Below are positions 1-11,222 of a stretch of DNA of 64,000 nt, one piece after another (the first letter of the stretch is position 1; each line of letters opens with the position of its first letter). Below the pieces are notes generated by a model. That model made no database searches, was not told the origin of the DNA, and was given only the letters and a program-made list of their open reading frames with translations. The position numbers and the translations under genes are program-made. This stretch comes from Epiperipatus broadwayi (Eukaryota > Onychophora > Udeonychophora > Euonychophora > Peripatidae). Location: NCBI GenBank assembly GCA_028023455.1, contig JAQFVV010006312.1:1858001-1922000 (forward strand), read 5' to 3'.

Positions 1-540
1 TGTCTTCATCTTCTTTTCTTGATGAACTTGTTCCTGGTTGTATGCTGTTGTCTTGATTTTGCTGTTTGTCTGCTCTGCTAAAGGTACTCATCCCAGGTTG
101 ACCACTGCTTTTATTAGCTTCTAATGTGTGGTTGAGTCTTAGATGGTTGTGATGGTGATGATGACCATCTTCTGTTAGCACAACTACAGTGTTGGGACCT
201 TTTATTTGAGTCACCATTGCAGATATCCATTTTGTGGACCTGTAGTACATATGACAGAGTACTTGTTTCCCTATTTGGAGTTTTATTTTGTTTTTATCTT
301 ATTGTTCAAGTTTGGCATCAGGTTTCAGGATTTATAGTAACCAATAATTCTTAAAGGTCTGATGAATAACAGTTTCACAGGAGTCTTCCCTGTTACTGTG
401 CTTGGAGTGAAGTCCTGTGCTAGCAGAGTCCTGGCAATTCTGGTATTCCAACTTCCTGTATTCATTTTTGTTATCAACTTTTTGTTGATGACTTTTAATC
501 AGATTTTATCTTTGATACTATTGTGATCTGGTTCACTCTG
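1..540 (-). pseudogene. Gypsy integrase C-terminal remnant
   Basis: Read on the minus strand in several broken frames, this stretch resembles the end of a Ty3/gypsy integrase. A block near 370-490 reads like the helix that ends TGKTPVKLLF.RPLR. A block near 150-250 (KWISAMV.QIKGPNTVVV) resembles the C-terminal chromatin/DNA-binding fold that usually ends gypsy pol. A Ser/Gln-rich tail continues to position 1. The protease lies directly upstream on the same strand, so reverse transcriptase, RNase H and the integrase core are missing: an internal deletion has joined protease to integrase tail. Frameshifts make it inactive. The fragment probably continues beyond the left edge of the window. Confidence 0.6.
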
Positions 541-558
541 AACTCTTAAGTGACTGAA

Positions 559-840
559 CTAGTCATGGCCTATTCTATCACTATGGTTACCTAATGCCAC
601 TACCAGTGGTAGGTATATAGTTTGGTTAGGCATACTAATTTTTCCTGTTGTTTGACCCAACAGTTTGATTTTATTCCCTTGATAGTCTGATATTGACCTA
701 CTGCAAGAGTGCAGTTTATATTTATTCTTTTTATTAATGACTGCCAATGTTTTTTTTGAAACCATAGACACTTCTCACTCTGTGTCAAATTCCATCTTAA
801 CTGGTGTATCATTAATTATGACAGTGTGTATAAACCCAGA
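559..840 (-). pseudogene. Gypsy retropepsin-like protease remnant
   Basis: The minus-strand translation contains VKMEFDTESEVSMVSKK, which aligns with the retropepsin active-site segment (usual form EIDTGSxxSxIS). The catalytic Asp is kept, but the DTG triad appears as DTE. It is followed by YQGNKIKLLGQTTGKI and by GNHSDRIGHD, the position where gypsy proteases normally end with a GRDWL-type motif. One frameshift splits the domain near position 775. It lies directly downstream of the gag remnant, the normal gag-protease order. The DTG to DTE change and the frameshift argue against activity. Confidence 0.72.
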
Positions 841-849
841 CTTATCATC

Positions 850-1686
850 TCTAATATGGTTTATACAGGTAACTTGCATATGTTTCTTATAAGTGCCTTT
901 ACTGTGTTTAGGAATAGCTGTTTCTATTTTTGACTTGGCTGTTTGTCTTTTCAATTTCAGATATGCCACCTTTATATGTCTAACTTGCTTGCAAAATGTG
1001 GATATTGCCTTGTGGTACAGGTGTTCTGTATGTATGTGCATGTGCTCATTGCATCTATAACAAAGTCATGGGGTATTTGATGCTGAGTTATCTGAGCTGA
1101 GTGTGTACTTAGGTGATCCAGTGTCATGCTCAATTTTTGCACTTCATACTTAGTAAGTCTTTTTATGGGGTAGCTTGACTAACTATTGTCTCTGCTAGTC
1201 CTGCTTGAGCTATCACTGTCTCAAATCTAGGTCCAGAATTATTAACATTTTCAGCTTCAAATTGTGATCATTTATACCACAAATAAAATGATCATGAAGT
1301 GTTTCATTCATGAACTCTTTGAAATCACACTTCAAGGCTAATATACGGATTTAGGTTGCAAATTCTTGAGCTGCTTCATCCTGTTCTTGTATGCTGAGAT
1401 TAAAATGGTATCTCTGCATTATTGTCAAGGATTTAGGAGCAAAATACTCTGTGAGAATTGCCAACACTCTGTCAAAATCCAGCTCCAGTTGGGTTACAGC
1501 TGTAGATTGAGACTTGAGTATTTCATATGTTTGTGGACCTATTATGGTCAGTAGTATGGCTAACTTTACCTCAGGATTTTTTATCTGGTTAGCATGTAAG
1601 TAAAAAGTTAAATGCTCTTTATAATTTGGCCATCTCTCAGGTTGAATCAGATCAAAAGATTCCATAGAGATGATTGCTTTAGCCAT
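850..1686 (-). pseudogene. Gypsy gag remnant (capsid and zinc-knuckle region)
   Basis: The first 111 residues (1351-1686) form an open frame starting MAKAIISMESFD, with PERWPNYKEHLTFYL, IGPQTYEIL and VLAILTEYFAPK. This is the usual order of a Ty3/gypsy capsid domain of the type found next to K02A2.6-like pol in animals. After a frameshift the homology continues (FKEFMNETLHDHFICGI, then a Cys/His-rich stretch near 920-1060 that resembles a damaged nucleocapsid zinc knuckle). The protease follows at once. I chose the start because the Met is followed immediately by capsid-like sequence and preceded by non-coding AT-rich DNA. It is a dead fragment. Confidence 0.75.
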
Positions 1687-2339
1687 CTTTATTTATTTGT
1701 GTGAGTCATCACTCAAAATTATTTTGTACTATGTAGTTGTTTAAAATCGATTTTTGTATTTATTTTCTGAATAACCACTTGTAATTAATTGGGTTTTACT
1801 GGTATGTTATTGAAACTAACTCAACAAAGCTTTTAAACCACTAGAGTGAGCCTTGTTGCTGTCTAATGAGTAAAAGTTCTGTGATTGGTTGTAGCTTCAA
1901 ATTGACATGCCTTTGCATAGTTTTTTTTAAAAATCACCATAATGAATTTACAGCAAATGTAAATTTTTTCAAAAAGAAAAATAATAAAACAAATACGCAA
2001 AATACACAGTCGCATATTTATTTCATATGTTTAGATATAATTTTTTCAGCCATGAGGGAAAAATTTCCACGTGACTGCCAGATCTGTTGAAACTGGTGTC
2101 TTTTATACTATAATTTTTCCAGCCACGAGGCAAAAATTTTTAAAATGTCTGACTGCACCAGATCTGTTGTAACTGGCATAGTTTATTCTATAATTTTTTC
2201 CAACCATGAGGGAAATTTTTCTCTGTGACTCCATTTATCACTAAATGGAGAGATAAAACCTACCAGTTGTAGGTGCAGATCACTTCCACTAGTTTTGTGT
2301 ACCAAAGTAGAGACAGAGATTGAGAAATCGCAGGCAGCT

Positions 2340-3662
2340 GGTGTAATTTGAGCCCATTTCATATTCTGAATGGGCTACCCCTATAGTACGAATTATCAAA
2401 GAGAATGGTGATATATGGATATGTGGAGATTATCATTGTACAATCAACAAAGCACTTGATCCAGATAATTATCCACTGCCATCAGTCAAGCAAATCCTAG
2501 CCACATTGTTAGGTGGTAGGTTTTTTTCCAAAATTGACCTAAAGCATGCATACTTGAAACTACTTGTGAATGGCTAGGCTGCAAAAACATTATCAATAAT
2601 AACCCATAAGGTATTCTTCAAAATGAACTGAATATCTTTTGGTATTTTGGTCACCCCAGCAATATTCCAAAGAGTTATGGATAAACTGACTACAGGAATA
2701 CTGGATATGCTACCATACTTTGATGATGTCTTACTAACCCAAAAAACTCTGGAGTGCCACAAAAGAACTCCTAGATAAATTCAAAGCCTCTGGCATTTAA
2801 AATAAACCCAGAAAAGTGCATATTTGAAGCCAGAGAGCTTGAGTTTCTGGGATACAAAATAAATGCTAGTGGCATTTATCCAACCTAAAAGAAGGTGATG
2901 GCAATAAAGATGGCCAAAACACCAGAAAATAAGAAGGAACTTCAGTTTTTTTAGGACTACTAAACTATTATGAAGTTTTTTTATACCATAAAAAGGAGAC
3001 TGCTGAACCACTATACAGGCTACTAGACAAAAAAGCTGCCTGGAAGTGGGACAGTAAGCATGTCAAAGCATTAGCATACTTTGACCTGGAAAGAGTGCTA
3101 ATGCTGACTTGTGACACATCACATGTAGGAACAGGGGAAGGGTTGTCCCATAGGAATAGTGATGGAACACACAGCCCTATTGCTTTTGCATCAAAGTATC
3201 TCTCTCGAGCTGAGAAAACCTATGCTCAAATAGATAGAGAAGTCCTGGTTTTGATCAATGGCATCAAAAAGTTCCATGACAATCTATATGGTAGATCATT
3301 TATTCTTCAGACAGATCATTAACCCCTTGTGGGGATTTTTGCATCTGATGAGAGAATCCCACAGAAATGCATCATCACAAATGCTGCAGTGGTTCAATTT
3401 CCTATCAGGCTATGACTTTACCCTTCAATATGTTGAGAGAAACCATATCCCTCATGTTGCATTACCTGCAGAAATGGAAGACAGTCCAACATCATCAAGT
3501 CAATCAATTAACATGATTGATCTAGACCCAACATTACCACTAAACAGCAAATCAGTGGCAGGGTGGACTAATAATGACCCTGAATTCCAAAAGTCTGACT
3601 GTTTAATGGCAGATCCCCTACCTTACTGGAAGCATGCAGATTTGGTGTGCAAACCACAGTAA
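2340..3662 (+). pseudogene. Gypsy reverse transcriptase - RNase H remnant
   Basis: Around 2350-2570 the plus strand reads EWATPIVRIIKENGDI, CGDY, YPLPSVKQIL and FSKIDLKHAYLKL, typical fingers/palm blocks of Ty3/gypsy reverse transcriptase. The catalytic box YFDDVLLT is intact near 2718-2741. The thumb region (2780-2960) is shifted between frames. RNase H begins near 3098 with CDTSHVGTG, then PIAFASKYLS, EKTYAQIDREVLV and ILQTDH. After another frameshift comes the connection block LQWFNFLSGYDF. No integrase follows. Several stops and frameshifts show it is inactive. It runs opposite to the gag-protease fragment at 559-1686, so these are either two insertions or one rearranged element. Confidence 0.85.
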
Positions 3663-3719
3663 AGGATTTAATCTCTTTGGATAACAACTGGGTGCTAGCC
3701 AATCAGGTAAGGAATCTAA

Positions 3720-6420
3720 AATAGTCCATTTCTAAAGGTAAGATCAGCTATGATAGTCTGAAATTAATTTATGATTGAAATGGTTAATATATTGTTATTG
3801 ATATAATATAGAGCCTACATATTTACTCAGACAAGTGTAACTAGATACAACATCTTAGGTCATTAGGAACTCTTAAATCATTAGTTTCTTAACATAATGA
3901 AAAATGTTTCATATTCATTAAGATAATAACCAGAAGTTAGTCTAAATATCTGTTAGTTATTATCATCTAACTCTGGCTATTATATAGATGGATCTGAATA
4001 TGAATTAGATTACTGTTATCAGTATTTCACAATTGCAAATTGAAGTGAGTGTACAGTAAAACTTAATGTTTTGGTTAAAATATAAATAATTATTTATATT
4101 TCTTTTTAAAAATATTTTTTATAGTAAAAATGCTCTTTTCATATTATAAGTTAATTCAAATAAAACCGTTCTTATCTTTTATATTTAGAAACAATGATAT
4201 TACAAATTTAAAATGTGTTTTTTTTTTAAAACATCATTATAATTAATATTTTTTCTTTTGATAAATTAATATTTTTTAGAAATAGTTTTAATTTGATTTA
4301 GCTTTAATGCAATTCAGAATTTTTTTAAAATTTTAATATAACACATAATTCTATTTTTACGTGCTAATTAAGTTTTAAAAAATATGTAAAAATATTGTTC
4401 ATATGGAAACTTGATTTCAAATCTTAAAACATAAAATTCTGTGTGATTATATATATTTTTTTGCAAGCCATTAATTTATTAGATAAAACTATCATTTACA
4501 TACATGCATAGTAATTAGATTTTATTCATTGTCATTTTCAATTGTGGTTAATAAATGAACAGATGGAAAATTATTTTTATCAGTTAGCAGATCTCATCAC
4601 AGCATGGTGCAGAATCTCATTCTATTCCCTGACTATGCATGCATTTTGAAACAATCGTTACTCGTCAGATGAGTTAGAAATATCAAACACCTGTTAAATA
4701 GCTCCATACTCTTTCACCACACTTGTGCAAAGGCAACACTGGTTTTTATTCATTTTTAGCACTTTATTAAAGAGTGAAGTTTTAGTTTTTACCAATGAAT
4801 CCCTTATCTTATACAGACATGAGAATTTACATCTTTCATACTTCTAACTCACCTGACAAGTGAGAGAATGATCTGAATTTTTGTGCTGGTGGATAATTAT
4901 GCTGGACTACAGTTGATCAAAACAAATATTTAGAAAGAAAATTTAATCTTTTACCTTACTGTGAAATATTAAAATTATCTGTAGAAAATCTAAGTAAAAA
5001 GTAATTATGTGTATTTATCTCTATATAAATTTTATAAATAAAAGTACTACAAAAGTATAATAAAAAACATTGAAAATAACTCTCTGTAGAACAATATGAG
5101 CTATAGAAATTAAGAGCTACTGGATAAGTTTTTAGGTTCTGCCATTCGTCAGCAAATGAAGATTTAGTCACACATATCTATTAAATATAGTTTTAGTAGC
5201 AAGACAGAACTATTGTAGACGTTTTCTAGAAGCTTTGTTATTATTGATGGAGTTTATTTTAATATATAAGTAATAATACTAATTGAACACAAACATATAC
5301 CCTTCCAACATATAAAGAAAAGCCAAAAATGTATTATTAGGTACTTTCTAAGACATAACATTAAATCTATCAGTAACATATCGCGATTCCTGCCTATATC
5401 ATACTGTTCAGCAGCATTTTTTTTTCCTCAGAATATTTTTGTCATCTAATATAAGCTTTAGCAATCACCAAATGCCATATGATAATGCACATTAAATTCC
5501 TATTCAGGGCTATTCGATCCAATATCCTCACTAGTTTCTAATTTATGGCTTTCGACAGTGAGAAGTTTTTGAATCTGGTAGTACTTTACTTAGTTTTTTT
5601 TGGATCTAATGTACTTTTCTCTAGAAGCCATCTTTTATTTTCTTTGTTTTACTATCATGTTGCCATCTCAAATTAAAAACATGTTAATGTTTTCAACTCA
5701 AGCTAATTTGTCTGCATAGTTATATACATGTGAAAAGTTTATTACTATATATTGTGATAATGTTAGTTTTTTAATAATTATAGCAGCTTTATTTCATGAC
5801 TAAGATTGATAAAAAATAATAAGACATTATGCTGATCAATAGCATTTTTTTTCTTACTATATTTTTGAAACTTAGTGTAAGCTTTACTAATTACACAATA
5901 GATGGCAAAAAGGTGGTTAGAGAAACAAATTGCTGTTGAAAAGCATGATGTAAGTAAGAGGTAATGTCTTCTTGATTTTATATTAATCCTGGTCAAAGAA
6001 TAAAGGTCATTATTATTTTCAAAAAACTAAGGTCATCTTAGTATGTAGATAATAAACTGATTTCAGATCTGTATAACTATATATGCAAATTAGTTTGAAT
6101 TGGAAACATTAAAATATTTTTCAGTTTGGGTTGGTAGCTTGATAGTAAAACAAAGTATCCAAAATACTTTTAAAAATCCATAATCTAAAACTTATTTAGG
6201 AGATATTAGACAGAACAGCACTGAAGAGGGATTTAATAAGCACTACTATTTGGCATCTGTTGATTTTTAAAATTTACGTGAGGTGGTAAAAATGTGATGA
6301 AACAAGAATTTGCTGCTGATATTATATCTACATAAAGGCAAATCTCTAAACTATGATAATTAAGAACCATTGGATTGATTTCTAGATTATGAGTTTTTCA
6401 ATATAGCCTAAATTTAAATG
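3720..6420. other. AT-rich intergenic/intronic DNA, no gene seen
   Basis: Long A/T runs and no open frame with recognisable protein similarity on either strand. A slightly less AT-rich patch lies at 4560-4870, but I could not assign it. Confidence 0.5.
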
Positions 6421-6422
6421 TT

Positions 6423-6835
<413 letters not shown>

Positions 6836-6857
6836 TTTATGTATTACAATTACTATT

Positions 6858-7324
6858 ATGTGACATCTGACTTGTTATTATTACTATTATTATTTTGCTG
6901 TTGTGGCTTTGGCTAAATTAAATGGCTAAGCCTACTAATATATAGAGTATCTGAATCAAGTTCAGGCCCATATGATTTTTTCAGTTAGAGAGCTGACGAC
7001 TTTAAAGACATGTAGATGTCTAAAAGTTTCAGATCTTTTTCTAACAATTAACTTTTAGATAAATGTTTTGCTTGAGTTGGTTTTTTAAATCTAATGTCCC
7101 AACTCCTCACTGAAGAGACCCATAGATCGAAACCGGTCTGGGGATGGGGACAATCCAAGATAAAAATGATTTGAATGTCTTCTCTTGTAGTAGCATTTAT
7201 CATAAATAAAAAAAAAAAGCTTGTTTAGAGCTATTAGCATGCTCTTAATTTTACATATTTGTAAGTGCAAGCTATATATAAGTCATGTGACATCTGACTT
7301 GTTATTATTACTATTATTATTATT
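6858..7324 (+). repeat. Interspersed repeat bounded by 37-bp direct repeats
   Basis: The same 37-bp string, beginning ATGTGACATCTGACTTG, occurs at 6858-6894 and 7285-7321, enclosing about 390 bp. Inside, CTGAAGA (7110-7116) and GAAAC (7129-7133) form a hammerhead-like core layout, followed by CCGGTCTGGGG. The copies at 18.2 and 18.7 kb share the ...CTCACTGAnGA...GAAAC(T/C)(G/A)GTCTG block and an end resembling TCATGTGA. It is probably a SINE-like or Penelope-related repeat. The direct repeats are too long for an ordinary target-site duplication. Confidence 0.6.
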
Positions 7325-8055
7325 AATAATAATAATATTAATGAGGAATTTTTTTAAGTAGAAATAAAAACATTTAATTTTAATTTTTAATTACGATTTA
7401 TATATCAAAGTACATTAAAACAACAACAACAACAAAAATTTGCTTGCCAAAGTAATTGCCAAAATAAATTGTAATTAAATTATTTATTTATTATAAATAA
7501 GTAAGTAGATTTTTTGTATTTCACAATTATTCGAAATAGTACAAACTTAATATTCACAAATAAATTTTTCATATATCATCTCTCTCTCTCTCAACGTACA
7601 CACACACACACAAACATATAAACACATGTATAAGTTAAATACTTTTAAAACTGAATCTTTTTAAAATATGTGAAGTTGATTTGTCAATAATTTGTTTGCT
7701 ATCATAAATGAAATCGAAAACTTTGAAATATATTGTAGCAAATTTATTTTGCGATACATAAATTAAAATGTTAAAAATTAATATTGATAAACATCATCAT
7801 CAGAGTATATGGGATTAGCATCTCTAGATACTTTATTATCAACTCTTAAATCCTTAGTAAAAATGCTAAAAAAATCATATTATTCCATACCATTTTTAAA
7901 TGTCATAATGGAGTTTCCACTTTTTATTTAAGCCTTGTGCAATACCACACATATTAGGAGTTGTAGTTTTTGATTAACATTTATTTTACATATATATCCC
8001 AACCATGAAACATTTTTTAATATTTTTTTTAATGAAATTTCCATCTGATTCATTT
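7325..8055. other. AT-rich DNA with short microsatellites
   Basis: Contains (ATT/AAT)n next to 7310-7340, a short (CAA)n near 7421, and (CT)n then (CA)n near 7578-7612. No coding signal seen. Confidence 0.5.
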
Positions 8056-8059
8056 TTTT

Positions 8060-8512
8060 TCAATAAAATTTTTTACATCCATCAAATTCTTAATTCCTTT
8101 TTGTAGTATATTTTTTGAAATATCAAGACAAAAGAGCAATACAAAGATTTCATGTTGCTCAACAAAGTATGAGAGATGCATGTTAAGAGTAAAAAGAAGA
8201 GATTGAAAACAAAATACATGGGTGAGAAAACAAACAGGTGTTACTTCCATTATTGAAAGAATTAAGACACTGAAGTGATGTTGGGCTGGACATATTACTA
8301 GAAGAGAAGATAATAGATCAACAGTTGAAATCTGAAACCAGATTCAAAGAAATTGTAAAAGTCCTAGAAAAATACATGTGGGATGAATCGATGAAGTAAG
8401 GAAGTGTGTAGGGGTGATGGGGAGAAGAGGGTCTAGAGATTGGAGAAGGATGATTAAACTTGGAGAGACATTTATCCTGCAGTAGATTGATAATGGTTTA
8501 AAATGATGGTGA
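8060..8512 (+). pseudogene. RTE-like LINE 3' end (ORF2 C-terminus remnant)
   Basis: Frameshifted plus-strand translation gives FHVAQQSMR, then GHITRREDNRSTVE, a basic PRK.HVG.IDEVRKCVG block and SRDWRRMIKLGETFILQ. This is the conserved tail of many animal RTE-type endonuclease/reverse-transcriptase proteins (AQR/GHxxRxxDNRW/GRP...W.DE.RK pattern). The repeat ends near 8512 in GGTGATGATA, which fits the short TGATGA-type tail of such elements. No upstream reverse transcriptase is present, so it is a strongly 5'-truncated and decayed copy. Confidence 0.72.
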
Positions 8513-8629
8513 TGATATATTCATTTATACTTATTCTTTAGATATCTTATAGTCTAATAATAACTGCATAGATAACTTAGAGACCAATAAAACATATAAA
8601 CTATTATATTTAAATTATAGATAAAGAAT

Positions 8630-9078
8630 AATATTAATTAACAATCTCTTGTTAAAAGAGATAAAACATGTAATAAGTTATGATATTGGAATTATAATAA
8701 TATATATAATTAAAATTATATTACCTATAGAACCTCTTTTTTATTTATTTGAGCTTTCTTCTTGTGAGAATTTTATTTCAACAAAGCAGCTCTTTATATA
8801 ACAATAAGTAAAAACAAATATCCTTTATAACCTAAAATTCACTTTATGGATTAATAATAATTAATGTTAATTAACAATCATCTCTTCTCAAAACAAATTA
8901 CACACATACTAAATCATGATATTGAAATTATAATAATGTATATAATTTAAATTTCATTATTTACAGAATCTTTTTTTACTTGATCTTTCCTCTTGTGAGA
9001 AACTTATTTCAACAAAGCAACTATATATGGTAATAAGTAAAAACAACTATATTTTACAACCTAAAATTTATTTAAAGT
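8630..9078. repeat. Diverged tandem duplication (about 225-bp unit)
   Basis: The unit at about 8630-8850 recurs at about 8863-9078. Shared blocks in the same order are TTAATTAACAATC, GATATTG(G/A)AATTATAATAAT, TTCCTCTTGTGAGAA-like, ATTTCAACAAAGCA and AATAAGTAAAAACAA. There is no coding content. Confidence 0.8.
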
Positions 9079-9079
9079 C

Positions 9080-10190
9080 TTTAAGAGTTCCAATTATTTT
9101 ATCTTGGTGAAATCTTTTAGAATGTGTTTCAAATGATTGAAAACCTTTGGCACTTTAATTATAAAATTACAGACAATGGAGAAGAATTATGCCCAGTAGA
9201 ACAATAAATGATGATAAAATTTTATCTTTTGAATCAACCCATTAATGTGATAAACTTTAAAAAAATCACAATAATTTTTTTTTCATTTATGTAGGTATAG
9301 AGTGGATAATAATTAATTTTCTGAAAAGTGAAATAGCATTTCTAAAATATTATTCACAAAGTGTAATTCCATTGCTTTTAAAACTGGATAGTATCAATTT
9401 TTAAATATTTGCTTTAAACTATAGCAGCAGACTACTTTTAATGTATTAGTATTGACAAAATAGCTTATAACTTTCCATTTCAAAACATCTTTAAATTTCA
9501 TTTGTTTCAAGCATTTTACCATAATGAATATTTTTCAGATGTTTCCTTTATTTATTAGGACAATTGAGAGGTATGCACATAACATTTTAAAACATATTAA
9601 ATAAAATATCATACTTTAATAAAATTAATTAAATATACAAATCACAACATAAGAACAAATATTTCCATTACAGATATTAAAATAAATGATTTTTATTTTA
9701 TTTACTTTTCTCATAATAATTGAGATCTTATTTCAAACTTGAAATAACTTTACCTAAATATTTTAAAATAGTATTCCTTTATATTTAAATATACATGCAT
9801 ATTTATATTTTATTATTGCATTAAAAGTTTATGTCACTATTGTAAATAGTTTTACTGTTATGTGTACATTAATATAAATATTGCTTTACGAATCCTATTT
9901 TAACTAATTCATTCATATATATACAATATTATATATTTTATTAGTATATTATCTTTTTTTCTTATTAAAGTTATCTTTGTCTGTTTTAAAATTGAATAGA
10001 AAATTGTGATTTTTCCAAAAATTGTTATAAGAATTTCAAATGCTATTAAAACACAAGGGAGACAGCTTGCATTTTTAAAAAATTTTTTTTTATATGGTAA
10101 ATTTAAGATAATATTATTTTTATAATAAGCCAATAAAAATTTTGAAGTTATGTTTATTATTATTATTTTGGAGATACCATATAATATATA
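9080..10190. other. AT-rich DNA, no gene seen
   Basis: No recognisable feature. The minus-strand open frame at 9909-10217 is composed of Ile/Asn/Lys/Tyr codons as expected for AT-rich DNA. Confidence 0.5.
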
Positions 10191-10196
10191 TATATA

Positions 10197-10382
10197 TAAC
10201 ATATTTTGCGATTTCATCTGTGTTAAAAACTTTTAATATTAATATACTGATGTTTCGACTTGGTCACACAAGTGATCCACAGACCTTTTATAACTCTGTG
10301 GATGACTTGTGTGACCAAGTTGAAACGTCAGTATATTAATATTAAAAGTTTTTAACACGCATGAACCCGCAAAATGTTTTTT
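10197..10382. repeat. Foldback element with 63-bp near-perfect arms
   Basis: Arms 10221-10283 and 10295-10357 are inverted copies separated by 11 nt, with only a few mismatches. Weaker inversion extends outward to about 10197 and 10382 (the blocks ATTTTGCG and CGCAAAAT). The right arm carries GGATGACTTG...CAAGTTGAAACGTC, similar in layout to the other GAAAC-containing hairpins in the window. It directly abuts an (AT)n run on the left. Confidence 0.9.
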
Positions 10383-11101
10383 ATATATTTAACCCGTGCA
10401 AATCTTCGTTTTAACACACACACACACATATATATATATAATGTCTGCTAATTAAAACAACATTGTAATTATAATTGAAATAATAAATTTAAAGGTTTAT
10501 AAACTATTATAAATTGTTAAATTTATTATTTCAATTACATATATATATAAATGCCATGGATAGTAATATTAAAATAGACTGTTCCATTTTTGCAAAATAT
10601 AGCAATGTGATATGAATCATGTAAATTCAGCATATGTGATGATGTGGGTCATGTAAACCAAGCATAAAAAGACATAACTGAAAATCTCATAAGAGAAAAC
10701 CAAACAATAAGAAGTTATAATTGACAAATCACATTTCAAGAATGATTGTTTATTTTAATGTGTTTATATTTTCTTGTTTTGTAAAAATAATGAAGAAAGT
10801 TGCAATAATTAATAGTTGTAACAACAAAAATGTATTTTAATTCTGTACCATTTTTACACCCCTCTTGTATCAGCACCTTCATGCGTGGCTTATCACTTTC
10901 CACTGGCCCTGATTATTAATTAAGATAAGTTTAATCTTATAATTTTTTTCAAAAAAAAAAAAGTGCTTTTTTTACTTTATTTTACCTAAATTTATGTAAT
11001 TAAAGAAGAGTAGCACATAATTTTAGAATTAGTAAAAATGTAATATTTAATAAAATATTCGTTTATTATTTAAATGAAATGTAGTGGTGTTTTTTTTTTA
11101 G

Positions 11102-11222
11102 GTACGCATATTTGCTTCTCCTAATAGAATTGAAGACACATCTTATGCACTTGAAAGAGCTATCTATATTTTGAAGTATTTTGAAGACTATTTTAATATT
11201 TCCTATCCGCTGCCAAAACTAG
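11102..11222 (+). CDS. M1 zinc aminopeptidase, exon (upstream of active site)
   Basis: Exon of 121 nt after a T9-AG acceptor and before a GT donor. It encodes VRIFASPNRIEDTSYALERA then IYILKYFEDYFNISYPLPKL plus one base. This is the conserved M1 segment VR(V/I)(W/Y)A.P.....A...(A/G)...L...E.YF.I.YPLPKxD, which precedes the substrate-binding motif by about ten residues. The single leftover G pairs with AT at the start of the next exon to give the expected Asp (phase 1 junction). M1 enzymes of this class remove N-terminal residues from peptides and are commonly type II membrane ectoenzymes; no membrane anchor is visible because upstream exons were not found. Specific subfamily (APN, glutamyl or other) cannot be decided from 40 residues. 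Confidence 0.93.

Noticed and set aside
5400-5910. Apparent repeat between 5410-5490 and 5830-5905
   Set aside because: Shared words are mostly T-runs and TAAGCTTTA; similarity too weak to separate from composition.
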